This document shows positions 25,645 through 33,560 of a stretch of DNA of 64,000 bases, piece by piece. Location of the stretch: positions 1,364,001 to 1,428,000 of the forward strand of contig OY969694.1 of the NCBI GenBank assembly GCA_963701955.1, written 5' to 3'. Source of the DNA: Bog-473 sp963701955. Lineage in GTDB: Bacteria; Actinomycetota; Acidimicrobiia; Acidimicrobiales; RAAP-2. The notes under the pieces were generated by a model. It was not told the origin of the DNA. It did no database searches and saw only the letters and a list, made by a program, of their open reading frames with translations. Every line of letters starts with the position of its first letter. Within the stretch, counting starts at the first letter, position 1. Made by a program: the position numbers and the translations under genes.

Positions 25645-26757
25645 GTGACCACGACCAGCCGCGTTGCCTTCCGCACCACCGCGCCCCTCGAGAGCCGGCC
25701 CGGCCTGGCCCGGACGCGGACCTCGCCCCCACCGCCGCCCCAGGTGGCGTTGAGCCCCGCCGAGCGCGCCGTGATCGCCCGCGCCGAGCATGCCCTGCTC
25801 GACGAGCGCCGGCTGCTGACGGCCGACGAGCTCACGGCCCTTGCGATGCTCCCCGACGGTGCCGTGATGAACCTGGCCGCCTTGGCGCACCAGGTTCGCC
25901 TCGCCTGGTGCGGTCCCGAGGTCGAGATCGAGGGCATCCTCTCGGCCAAGACCGGAGGGTGCCCCGAGGACTGCCACTTCTGCTCGCAGTCCTCGCGCTT
26001 CGACACCCCGGTCAAGGCGACACCCTTCCTCGACACCGACGAGGTGCTCGCCGCCGCTCGCGAGACGGCAGCGCTGGGGGCTTCGGAGTTCTGCATCGTC
26101 CTGGCCCTGCGCGGGCCCGACGAGCGGACCATGCAGCGCATCCTCGAGCTGGTGCCGCGGATCCACGACGAGGCGAGGGTCAACGTGGCCGTCAGCGCCG
26201 GGATCCTGAGCGACGAGCAGGCAGGCCGCCTGGCCGAAGGAGGCGTGCACCGCTACAACCACAACATCGAGACGGCACGCTCTCACTTTCCCTCCATCGT
26301 GTCGACCCACAGCTGGGACGAGCGAGCCGAGACCTGCCGACTGGTTCGCCACCACGGCATGGAGCTGTGCTGCGGCGCCCTCATCAACACCGGCGAGACG
26401 GTCGCCCAGCGGGTCGAATTGCTGGTCCAACTCCAGGAGCTCGAGCCCACGGAGGTGCCGATCAACTTCTTGAACCCGCGGCCGGGCACGCCCCTCGCCG
26501 ACCAACCCGTCCTCGGTGCATGGGAGGCGATCCGCTGGATCGCGCTGTTCCGGCTCGCGCTCCCCTCGGTGATCCTCCGCTACGCCGGGGGCAGGGAGAT
26601 CACACTCCGCGAGCTCCAGGCCATGGGCATGACGGCGGGCATCAACGCGTTGATCGTCGGCAATTACCTGACCACGCTTGGCCGATCGGCCGACGAGGAC
26701 CTCCAGATGCTCGACGATCTCCGCATGCCCATCGGCGCGCTCACCGCCGCCATCTGA
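25645..26757 (+). CDS. bioB: Biotin synthase
   Basis: A 370-residue radical SAM enzyme that inserts sulfur into dethiobiotin. The radical SAM cysteines are at 106, 110 and 113 (GGCPEDCHFCSQSSRF). Other motifs are GASEFCIVLALRGP, VSAGILSDEQAGRL, HRYNHNIETARSHFP and NFLNPRPGTPLADQP. GTG 25645 is chosen because upstream codons read as non-conserved; the N-terminus before LSPAERAVIARAEHALLD is Pro-rich and of uncertain extent. The stop is immediately followed by bsaP (TGAGTG). Probably controlled from the palindromic region upstream. Confidence 0.95.
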   Translation: MTTTSRVAFRTTAPLESRPGLARTRTSPPPPPQVALSPAERAVIARAEHALLDERRLLTADELTALAMLPDGAVMNLAALAHQVRLAWCGPEVEIEGILSAKTGGCPEDCHFCSQSSRFDTPVKATPFLDTDEVLAAARETAALGASEFCIVLALRGPDERTMQRILELVPRIHDEARVNVAVSAGILSDEQAGRLAEGGVHRYNHNIETARSHFPSIVSTHSWDERAETCRLVRHHGMELCCGALINTGETVAQRVELLVQLQELEPTEVPINFLNPRPGTPLADQPVLGAWEAIRWIALFRLALPSVILRYAGGREITLRELQAMGMTAGINALIVGNYLTTLGRSADEDLQMLDDLRMPIGALTAAI

Positions 26758-26955
26758 GTGGCCGTGGCGGCCGGGCAGGACGCGTACTGCACCGGGTGCG
26801 GTCGCACCACGACCGAGTGCACCGGCTGCACCCGCGACCTGGACCCCCCGCGCTTCTGCCCTTGCTGCGGGCGGCGCATGACCGTCAGCGTCGTCCCCAC
26901 TGGCTGGGTGGCCCGATGCCGCGACCATCCCGACGCCGCGCTCCACTCGGTGTAG
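26758..26955 (+). CDS. bsaP: Biotin synthase auxiliary protein (BsaP-like)
   Basis: A 65-residue Cys-rich protein whose GTG start abuts the bioB stop. The Cys pattern is CTGCGRTTTECTGCTRDLDP and FCPCCGRRM, with a final Cys-Arg-Asp-His. Actinobacterial BioB proteins are known to need a small partner, BsaP, that carries an Fe-S cluster and supports sulfur insertion. Position, length and Cys richness fit that family. It forms an operon with bioB and would act with it in the cytoplasm. Confidence 0.85.
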   Translation: MAVAAGQDAYCTGCGRTTTECTGCTRDLDPPRFCPCCGRRMTVSVVPTGWVARCRDHPDAALHSV

Positions 26956-26991
26956 GCGCGGATCCCGAGAGCCCGAAAGCGCCGCCCTCGA

Positions 26992-27026
26992 CGGCGGTCG
27001 GCGGTCGGCGGTCGGCGGTCGGCGGT
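26992..27026. repeat. Five tandem copies of CGGCGGT
   Basis: Five perfect 7-base units lie in the 74-base gap between the convergent bsaP and bioD genes. No gene is encoded there. A candidate variable-number repeat or replication slippage site. Confidence 0.7.
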
Positions 27027-27029
27027 CGA

Positions 27030-27749
27030 TCAGCCGGCCGCGAAACGAACGAGTTCCGCCTCGTCGCCCGGCAGCGCCACGACACGGAGACCGTCGACGC
27101 GTCGCATCCAGTCGAGATTCCGTCTGTGCAGGTCCGACGTCACGTCGAACCGGTTCAGCGCCACGACGGTGGGGGCCTCGAGCACGCCCACCGAGAGCCG
27201 CACGATGTTGATGGTCCCCAGCCCCGCCTCCGCGACCAGCACCACCGCGTCGGGCTCGAGCATCCGGCACAGCGAGACCGCATCGCCGTCGAGGGCCAGC
27301 GGGGACCGCACGCCACCCGCCGTCTCGACCAGCCCCACGTCGATCGGCTCGTTCGGCCAGCGCAGGCCGGCGACAAGCTCGTCGAGCCGGAACGGAGGGC
27401 GGCCGAGAGCCTCGGCCGCCATGGGGGGGGCCATGGCGGCCGGGTACCAGCGTTCCGGCGGGCAGACCGCCTCGGCCGGCTCCCCGCTGGCGACGCCGAG
27501 GACGGTGGCGTCCCAGGTGGCCGGATCGTCACTCGGGTCGAACGACTGAACGGGCTTGCGGACGGCCACCCGCCGGCCCGTGGCGGCGAGCTCGGCGACC
27601 AGGCTCGAGGTCACCCAGGTCTTGCCGACGCTGGTCCCGGTGCCCACCACCACGACCAGCCGGTCCGGGCGCGTGTCGGCCCGGCCAGGTTCACCGGCGC
27701 TTGCGCCCGGCCGGACGCCTCGGCTCAGCTGATCGCCGACGCCGGGCAC
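27030..27749 (-). CDS. bioD: Dethiobiotin synthetase
   Basis: An ATP-dependent enzyme that closes the ureido ring of dethiobiotin. The P-loop is VVVVGTGTSVGKTWV, and AVRKPVQSFDPSDDPATWD, LVETAGGVRSPLA and VVALNRFDVTSDLHRRN follow as in BioD. The start is uncertain: GTG 27749 overlaps the bioF end by 25 bases and gives 239 residues; GTG 27653 would begin inside the first beta strand. The first 30 residues are not conserved, and an in-frame start is scarce here, so a lost base near 27680 is possible. Last gene of the bioA-bioF-bioD operon. Confidence 0.85.
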   Translation of the reverse strand: MPGVGDQLSRGVRPGASAGEPGRADTRPDRLVVVVGTGTSVGKTWVTSSLVAELAATGRRVAVRKPVQSFDPSDDPATWDATVLGVASGEPAEAVCPPERWYPAAMAPPMAAEALGRPPFRLDELVAGLRWPNEPIDVGLVETAGGVRSPLALDGDAVSLCRMLEPDAVVLVAEAGLGTINIVRLSVGVLEAPTVVALNRFDVTSDLHRRNLDWMRRVDGLRVVALPGDEAELVRFAAG

Positions 27750-28906
27750 GTCAGCTCGCTGAGCGCGCCGATGAGCCGCTCCACGTCGTCGTCGCGGTGT
27801 GCCGCCGAGAGCGTCACGCGCAAGCGGCTCGTCCCGACCGGCACCGTCGGGGGGCGGATCGCCGGCACCCACAGGCCGCGGTCCAGCAGCATCGCCGACG
27901 CCTCGAGAGCTCGCTCCTCGCTGCCGAGCACCACCGGCACGATGGGACTGGTGTGGTCCGGCGGTGCCAGTCCGGCCTCCGAGACCCGGGCGACCAGGCT
28001 GGCGAGGCGGGACATCAGGGCCCGGCCCGGCGCGGAACGGACGACTCGGATCGCGGCGAGGGCAGCGGCCGCATCGGCGGGCGTCGGGGCGGTCGAGAAG
28101 ATGTAGGGACGGGCCCGGTTGACGAGGAGATCGACCACGTCGCGGCTCGCGGCAACGAAGCCACCCAGCGAGCCGAACGTCTTGGACAGCGTGCCCACGC
28201 GTACGATCCCGGCGGCATCGTGGTCACCGGTCGCGTGCTCGAGTTCGGGACCGAGGACGGCGTGCGCCTCGTCGAGCACGAGCAGTGCCCCGTGGCCGGC
28301 GCACAGCGACGCCAGCTCCTCGAGCGCCACCGCGTCGCCGTCCATGGAGAACACGGTGTCGGTCACGACCAGCGCCGGCTGGTGTCGGGCCGCGGTGGCG
28401 GCGAGCAGCTCCTCGAGGTGATCCATGTCACGGTGGCGGTACACGGCCAGCGGGGCGCGCGAAAGCCGGCACCCGTCGATGATGCTGGCGTGGTTGAGCT
28501 CGTCGGAGAGCACGACGACGTCGGGTCCTGCCAGCGTGGCCAGCACGCCCAGGTTGGCCGCGAACCCCGTAGGGAAGCACACGGCGGCCTCGGTGCCCTT
28601 CCACCGGGCGAGCTCCTCCTCGAGCTCGGTGTGCACCGGGCGTGTGCCGGTGACCAGACGCGAGGCCCCGGAGCCGGCGCCCCACCGGCTGAGCGCCTCG
28701 CCCGCCGCCCGCACCACCTCGGGGTGGGAGCTGAGCCCGAGGTAGTCGTTCGACGCGAACGACACCACCTCGGCGACCACGTCGTCGTCGCGCAGAATCC
28801 CGACCGGGCCGCGGGCGTCGAACTCCCGGGGGACACGCCAGCGACCCTCTGCCCTCACCGTGTCGAGCACCCCCCGGATCCGTGAGGGCCATGGGCCGAC
28901 GCTCAT
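27725..28906 (-). CDS. bioF: 8-amino-7-oxononanoate synthase
   Basis: A 393-residue PLP-dependent alpha-oxoamine synthase, joining pimeloyl-thioester and alanine. VSFASNDYLGLSSHPEV, GAGSGASRLVTGTRPVHTELEE and LDEAHAVLG are diagnostic; the PLP lysine is in GTLSKTFGSLGGFVA. ATG 28906 overlaps the bioA stop by ATGA, so translation is coupled. The length matches the family. It lies in the minus-strand bioA-bioF-bioD operon that converges on bioB-bsaP. Confidence 0.95.
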   Translation of the reverse strand: MSVGPWPSRIRGVLDTVRAEGRWRVPREFDARGPVGILRDDDVVAEVVSFASNDYLGLSSHPEVVRAAGEALSRWGAGSGASRLVTGTRPVHTELEEELARWKGTEAAVCFPTGFAANLGVLATLAGPDVVVLSDELNHASIIDGCRLSRAPLAVYRHRDMDHLEELLAATAARHQPALVVTDTVFSMDGDAVALEELASLCAGHGALLVLDEAHAVLGPELEHATGDHDAAGIVRVGTLSKTFGSLGGFVAASRDVVDLLVNRARPYIFSTAPTPADAAAALAAIRVVRSAPGRALMSRLASLVARVSEAGLAPPDHTSPIVPVVLGSEERALEASAMLLDRGLWVPAIRPPTVPVGTSRLRVTLSAAHRDDDVERLIGALSELTCPASAIS

Positions 28907-30246
28907 CGGCCGAGGTCCTCCTCGACCACCTCGGCCAACGACGCATCGAGGGCGTCGACCATGCGGAGGACCTCGCCGGCGGTGACGGTCAGGGGCGGCA
29001 TCAACACGATCACCTCCCCGAGCGGTCGCAACAGGACACCGCGGCGCACCGCGCCCGCACATACCCGGCGGCCCCAGCGCAGCCCCGGCCGCGGCGGGTC
29101 CAGCTCGACGCCGGCCATGAGGCCGCGCCGGCGAACGGCGCGTACTCCAGAGCTCGCCTCGAACCGCTCGGCCAGGAGCGCCCCGAGCTCGGCGCCGCGA
29201 GCACCCACGTTGTCGAGCACGTCGCCGGCCGTGACGAGGCGCAGGTGGGCCAGCGCAACGGCGGCGGCCAGCGCGTTCCCGCCATAGGAGTGCCCGTGGT
29301 ACAGGGTCTCGGGCCCCTGGTCGGCACCGAGGAAGGCGCCGAACACCTCGGAGGACACCACCGTGGCCGACATGGCGAGGTACCCCCCGGTCAGCCCCTT
29401 GCCCAGGCACATCAGATCGGGGCGCAGGCCGCACTGCTCGGAGGCGAACAGCGTGCCGGTGCGCCCGAATCCGGTGGCGACCTCGTCGCAGACGAGCAGG
29501 ACGCCGGCCTGGCGGCACGCGTCGCCGAACCGCCGCACGTCGGGTGCCGAGGCGCACAGCATTCCCGACGCACCCTGGACCAGCGGCTCGACGACCACGG
29601 CCGCCAGCTCGTCGGCGTGTGCCTCGACCATGGCGATCGCCTTGTCGGCCCAACCCGGATCCGCATACCCCGGAGTTCTCAGGACCGGAAAGCACAGCGG
29701 ATCGAACACGGCGCTGAACACTCCGCCGTCGCCGAGCGAGAGTGCCCCGACAGTGTCGCCGTGGTAGGCGTCGGACAACGCGAGGAACCGCGTCCGTCCC
29801 TCCACTCCCTTGTTGGCCCAGTACTGGTACGCGATCTTGAGGGCCTGCTCGACCGCCACCGCGCCGTCGGCGGCAAAGAGGAAGTGCGGTCGGTCGACCG
29901 GAACCACCTCGGCCAGGGCCTCGGCCAGCTCCACCACCACCGTGTTGCCGTTGCCGAGCATGGTCGAGTGGGCGACCTTGCCCGCCTGGTCGGTGAGCGC
30001 GGCATCGAGCTCGGGGACGCGGTGCCCGAGCGTGTTCACCCAAAGCGAGGAGATCGCATCGAGATAGCGGCGCCCCTCCGCGTCGATCAGCTCACGTCCC
30101 TCGGCCCGCTCGACGACGATCGGTGAGCTCTCGGCGTAGGTCGCCATCTGGGTGAAGCCGTGCCACACCACCTCCGCGTCACGCTCGACCCAGCTCGACG
30201 CCGGGCTGGACGCCGGGCTCGGAGCCGTCGGATCCGTACCGCTCAC
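28903..30246 (-). CDS. bioA: Adenosylmethionine-8-amino-7-oxononanoate aminotransferase
   Basis: A 447-residue class III aminotransferase that makes 7,8-diaminopelargonate with SAM as amino donor. The BioA hallmarks are VWHGFTQMATYAESSPIVVE, SSLWVNTLGHRVPELD, the FLFAADGAVAVEQALKIAYQ helix, LSDAYHGDTVGALSLG, and the PLP lysine in CLGKGLTGGYLAMSATV. GTG 30246 is used; the preceding 34 residues of open frame are not conserved. A 7-base inverted repeat overlaps the start codon. First gene of the operon, divergent from the riboflavin synthase gene. Confidence 0.95.
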   Translation of the reverse strand: MSGTDPTAPSPASSPASSWVERDAEVVWHGFTQMATYAESSPIVVERAEGRELIDAEGRRYLDAISSLWVNTLGHRVPELDAALTDQAGKVAHSTMLGNGNTVVVELAEALAEVVPVDRPHFLFAADGAVAVEQALKIAYQYWANKGVEGRTRFLALSDAYHGDTVGALSLGDGGVFSAVFDPLCFPVLRTPGYADPGWADKAIAMVEAHADELAAVVVEPLVQGASGMLCASAPDVRRFGDACRQAGVLLVCDEVATGFGRTGTLFASEQCGLRPDLMCLGKGLTGGYLAMSATVVSSEVFGAFLGADQGPETLYHGHSYGGNALAAAVALAHLRLVTAGDVLDNVGARGAELGALLAERFEASSGVRAVRRRGLMAGVELDPPRPGLRWGRRVCAGAVRRGVLLRPLGEVIVLMPPLTVTAGEVLRMVDALDASLAEVVEEDLGR

Positions 30247-30276
30247 GGGGTCATCACGGGGCAATTCTGGACCCCG
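30246..30276. promoter_or_regulatory. Inverted repeat between bioA and the riboflavin synthase gene
   Basis: CGGGGTC (30246-30252) and GACCCCG (30270-30276) are perfect 7-base arms 17 bases apart. The left arm overlaps the bioA start codon on the opposite strand. The whole divergent promoter gap is only 73 bases. It differs from the TGCATA sites before bioB. Confidence 0.3.
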
Positions 30277-30319
30277 CGGGCTCGGCGGGGCCAATGGGCG
30301 TGGCGCGCGACAATGGCCC

Positions 30320-30796
30320 ATGGACTTGATCGGCGTCGTCGACACCATGTTCGCCCGCTACGACATGGGGGCCGAAGCCCTCGCCGAGCTGGCCATCTGC
30401 CCGGGTCACGGCACCCGATTCACGGCCCTGCGGCGCACGGTTCCGGGCTTCAAGGACCTGGCGGTCGCGGCCAAGAAGCTGATCGAGGAGGACGGGTGCC
30501 GGATCGTCGTCGCCCTCGGGATGCCCGGCAAGGAGAAGGTGGACAAGGTCTGCGCCCACGAGGCGTCCACGGGGATCATGATGGCGCAGCTCATGACCAA
30601 CACCCCCATCCTCGAGGTGTTCGTGCACGAGGACGAGTCCGACGACCCCGCCACGCTGGCCATGGTGTTCAAGAACCGCTCGCGGGACCATGCCCGCAAT
30701 GCCTATTTGATGCTCTACGAACCCGAGCAGCTCACGGCTCGCGCCGGACAGGGCGTCCGCCAGGGATTCGCCCACGCCGGGCCGCTCGAGTTCTGA
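30320..30796 (+). CDS. ribC: Riboflavin synthase, archaeal type
   Basis: A 158-residue protein closely matching the archaeal riboflavin synthase family (distantly related to lumazine synthase), not the usual two-domain bacterial enzyme. Diagnostic stretches are GVVDTMFARYDMGAEAL, RRTVPGFKDLAVAAKKLIEE, VALGMPGKEKVDKVCAHEAS, LMTNTPILEVFVHEDE and GQGVRQGFAHAGP. It dismutates 6,7-dimethyl-8-ribityllumazine to riboflavin. ATG 30320 is preceded by no strong ribosome binding site. It stands alone, divergent from bioA. Whether the genome also has a bacterial-type enzyme cannot be seen. Confidence 0.88.
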   Translation: MDLIGVVDTMFARYDMGAEALAELAICPGHGTRFTALRRTVPGFKDLAVAAKKLIEEDGCRIVVALGMPGKEKVDKVCAHEASTGIMMAQLMTNTPILEVFVHEDESDDPATLAMVFKNRSRDHARNAYLMLYEPEQLTARAGQGVRQGFAHAGPLEF

Positions 30797-30864
30797 TCCC
30801 GCCGGCGACCTGCGCCAAGAGGTCCCGTCGACACTCCCTGCGGGCAGCCCGATAGCGTGCGCAG

Positions 30865-33036
30865 ATGTCCCTCACGCCACGTCCCTTGATCCTGACCCGC
30901 GCCGTCGTGGCGCTCGCCGCCGTGGCGCTCGGTGCACTGGCCCTGGCCGCACCCACCGTCTCGTCGGCCTCGATTCCCCACGCCGGCTCGGGTACGTCGT
31001 GGACGGTGTACCACGGCAATCCACTGGGTACGGCTAACGACACGTCGGGCGTCACCTTCTCTCCTCCCTCGCTGGCGTGGAAGTCGCCCGTCCTCGACGG
31101 CCAGGTCTACGGCGAGCCACTCGAAGCCGCCGGGCGGGTCTTCGTGGCCACCGAGAACGACACGATCTACGCTCTGGCGGCCAACACCGGTGCCGTCCTG
31201 TGGTCGACCCACGTCGGGACCCCGGTGCCGTCGGGCGACCTCCCCTGCGGCAACATCGCACCGACGGTCGGCATCACGGGCACGCCGGTCCTCGATGTCG
31301 GGCGCGGCGAGATCTTCGTCGTGGCCGACGAGTTGAGCGGCGGAGCGCCGGCCCACGTCCTCGTCGGGCTGAACATGTACTCGGGGGTCACGCTGGTGGG
31401 ACAGGACGTGGACCCGCCCGGCCAGGACCCCTCGGCCATCCTGCAGCGCACCGGGCTCAACCTCAGCAACGGCAACGTGATCTTCGGATACGGCGGCAAT
31501 GCGGGCGACTGCCCGACCTACAGCGGCTGGATCGGATCGGTCCCCGAAGGCGGCGGATCACCCGGCTACTACCAGGCGGTACCCATCGGCAACGACGGGG
31601 CGGTGTGGATGGGCGGCGCGGCGCCCGAGGTCGATTCCGCCGGGAACATCTGGGCAGCCACAGGGAATGGCTCGAGCTCGCAACCCTACGACTTCAGCGA
31701 CTCGGTGCTCGAGCTCTCCCCCGCCCTCACGCGGACGCAGTTCTTCGCGCCGACGAGCTGGCAGTCGGACAACGGGTCCGACGGCGACCTCGGGTCGACG
31801 GCGCCCGCCCTGCTCTCCGACGGGTCGGTGCTCCAGGTGGGCAAGTCGTCGACGGCGTACCTGCTGAACCAGGGCAACCTCGGCGGGATCAGCAGTCCGC
31901 CCACGATCCCCGCCTGCGGGAGTGACGCCGACGGTGGTGATGCGGTGTCGGGCACCGTCGTCTACGTGCCGTGCAACAGCGGGATCGAGGCGATTCAGAC
32001 CAGCCCGCTCGGGATCTCGTGGCACGCGGGCGGCGCATCGGGGCCCCCCATCACCGCCGGCGGCCTGGTGTGGTCGATCGGAGGGAGCACGCTCTACGGA
32101 CTCGACCCGAACACCGGGCACGCCGTGCAGCAGGTGTCGGTCGGGGGCGAGGCCAACCACTTTCCCACGCCGTCGGTCGGTGACGGCCTGCTCCTGGCGC
32201 CGAGCACGGACCAGGTCTACGCATTCTCGGGTTCGGCAGGGATCCCCGGCCCGCCGTCGCCTCCCCCGCCGGCCCCACCGAACGCGTCGTACTGGATGGT
32301 CGCCTCCGACGGCGGCGTGTTCAGCTTCGGCAACGCCGGCTTCTACGGATCGACGGGATCGCTGAGGCTCAATGCGCCCATCGTGGGCATGGCGGCGACC
32401 GTCTCGAAGAGCGGGTACCGGCTGGTGGCCTCCGACGGGGGGGTCTTCGACTTCGGCGATGCGGGCTACCACGGGTCCATGGGAGGCCGGCCGCTCAACC
32501 GGCCCATCGTGGGCATGGCGGCCACGCCCGACGGCCTGGGCTACTGGGAGGTGGCCTCCGACGGGGGCATCTTCAGCTTCGGCGACGCCGCCTTCCACGG
32601 CTCCATGGGAGGCCGGCCGCTCAACCGGCCCATCGTGGGCATGGCGGCCACGCCCGACGGCCTGGGCTACTGGGAGGTGGCCTCCGACGGGGGCATCTTC
32701 AGCTTCGGCGACGCCGCCTTCCACGGCTCCATGGGAGGCCGGCCGCTCAACCGGCCCATCGTGGGCATGGCGGCCACGCCCGACGGCCTGGGCTACTGGG
32801 AGGTCGCCTCCGACGGCGGCATCTTCGACTTCGGCGACGCCGCCTTCCACGGCTCCGCCGGTGGGTCCCCACTCAACAAGCCCGCGGTGGCCATGGCCGC
32901 CACCGCCGACGGCCGGGGGTACTTCATCGTCGCCTCCGACGGCGGTGTGTTCACCTACGGCGACGCCGTCTTCGACGGGTCCGAGGGTGGCGTCGTCCTC
33001 AACAGGCCGATCGTGGGAACCGCCTCGGCCGGCTGA
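30865..33036 (+). CDS. Secreted PQQ-like beta-propeller protein with six C-terminal 42-residue repeats
   Basis: A 723-residue exported protein. The signal peptide (AVVALAAVALGALALAAPTV) is followed by a quinoprotein-like propeller: SWTVYHGNPLGTANDT, GQVYGEPLEAAGRVFVATEN, IYALAANTGAVLWSTHVG and YGLDPNTGHAVQQVSVGG are PQQ-repeat strands. After a Pro-rich linker (PPSPPPPAPP), six units of 42 residues run from residue 475 to the end, the same module as in the GH43-like protein at 19427. Catalytic PQQ or metal ligands are not obvious, so it may be a binding or scaffold propeller at the cell surface. Two nearly identical units suggest recent duplication. Confidence 0.75.
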   Translation: MSLTPRPLILTRAVVALAAVALGALALAAPTVSSASIPHAGSGTSWTVYHGNPLGTANDTSGVTFSPPSLAWKSPVLDGQVYGEPLEAAGRVFVATENDTIYALAANTGAVLWSTHVGTPVPSGDLPCGNIAPTVGITGTPVLDVGRGEIFVVADELSGGAPAHVLVGLNMYSGVTLVGQDVDPPGQDPSAILQRTGLNLSNGNVIFGYGGNAGDCPTYSGWIGSVPEGGGSPGYYQAVPIGNDGAVWMGGAAPEVDSAGNIWAATGNGSSSQPYDFSDSVLELSPALTRTQFFAPTSWQSDNGSDGDLGSTAPALLSDGSVLQVGKSSTAYLLNQGNLGGISSPPTIPACGSDADGGDAVSGTVVYVPCNSGIEAIQTSPLGISWHAGGASGPPITAGGLVWSIGGSTLYGLDPNTGHAVQQVSVGGEANHFPTPSVGDGLLLAPSTDQVYAFSGSAGIPGPPSPPPPAPPNASYWMVASDGGVFSFGNAGFYGSTGSLRLNAPIVGMAATVSKSGYRLVASDGGVFDFGDAGYHGSMGGRPLNRPIVGMAATPDGLGYWEVASDGGIFSFGDAAFHGSMGGRPLNRPIVGMAATPDGLGYWEVASDGGIFSFGDAAFHGSMGGRPLNRPIVGMAATPDGLGYWEVASDGGIFDFGDAAFHGSAGGSPLNKPAVAMAATADGRGYFIVASDGGVFTYGDAVFDGSEGGVVLNRPIVGTASAG
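32287..33033 (+). repeat. Six 126-bp coding repeats, two adjacent units nearly identical
   Basis: Units begin at 32287, 32413, 32539, 32665, 32791 and 32917. Units 3 and 4 encode identical 42-residue modules and are almost base-for-base the same; units 2 and 5 share long identical blocks with them. This implies recent expansion by recombination or slippage. Confidence 0.9.
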
Positions 33037-33051
33037 CGCTCGGCGGATCGA

Positions 33052-33444
33052 TCAGGAGCCGACGGTCCTCGGGGCCGCTGCCGGGCCCAGGTACTGCGCG
33101 CCGCCGAACCCGAGGATGGGGATGAAGATGAAGCCGAGGAGGATCAACCCGACGGCGAACCCGGAGGTCTTCCCGAAGGACTTGGACAGATCGATCGCCA
33201 CGATGATCCACACGATGATGTTGACGATCGGGATGAAGTAGAGGATCAACCACCAGCCCGGTCGCCCGACGACCTTCAGGAGCACGTAGTAGTTGTAGAA
33301 CGGGATGATGGCGGCCCATCCGGGGCGTCCGGCCTTCACGAACACCAGCCAGAGGGCGGCGATCTCGAGCACGATGACCGCCAGATAGAGCACGACGAGG
33401 AACGCCAGCCCGGCCCCCGATGATGCGAGCAGTACAGAGAACAC
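33052..33444 (-). CDS. DUF5684 domain membrane protein
   Basis: A 130-residue integral membrane protein. The signature FVKAGRPGWAAIIPFYNYYV, VVGRPGWWLILYFIPIVNII and DLSKSFGKTSGFAVGLILLGF matches DUF5684. Three to four hydrophobic segments are visible. Function is unknown; related sequences often occur as signal-peptidase-associated membrane modules. ATG 33444 is the start. It converges with the PQQ-like gene (15 bases between stops). Confidence 0.85.
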   Translation of the reverse strand: MFSVLLASSGAGLAFLVVLYLAVIVLEIAALWLVFVKAGRPGWAAIIPFYNYYVLLKVVGRPGWWLILYFIPIVNIIVWIIVAIDLSKSFGKTSGFAVGLILLGFIFIPILGFGGAQYLGPAAAPRTVGS

Positions 33445-33560
33445 GTCAAGCCCCCAGTTCTGCCCGACCCCCCGTTGGGCGGGCAGCCAGATCGTAGGCG
33501 GGTGACGTCTCGGGAGCGGGGATTCCCAGATCCGTCACGTCCATCGGACACAATGCCCGC

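Noticed and set aside
32287..33033. Regular 126-bp direct repeats as a CRISPR array
   Set aside because: The units are contiguous coding modules in frame with a secreted protein; there are no spacers.
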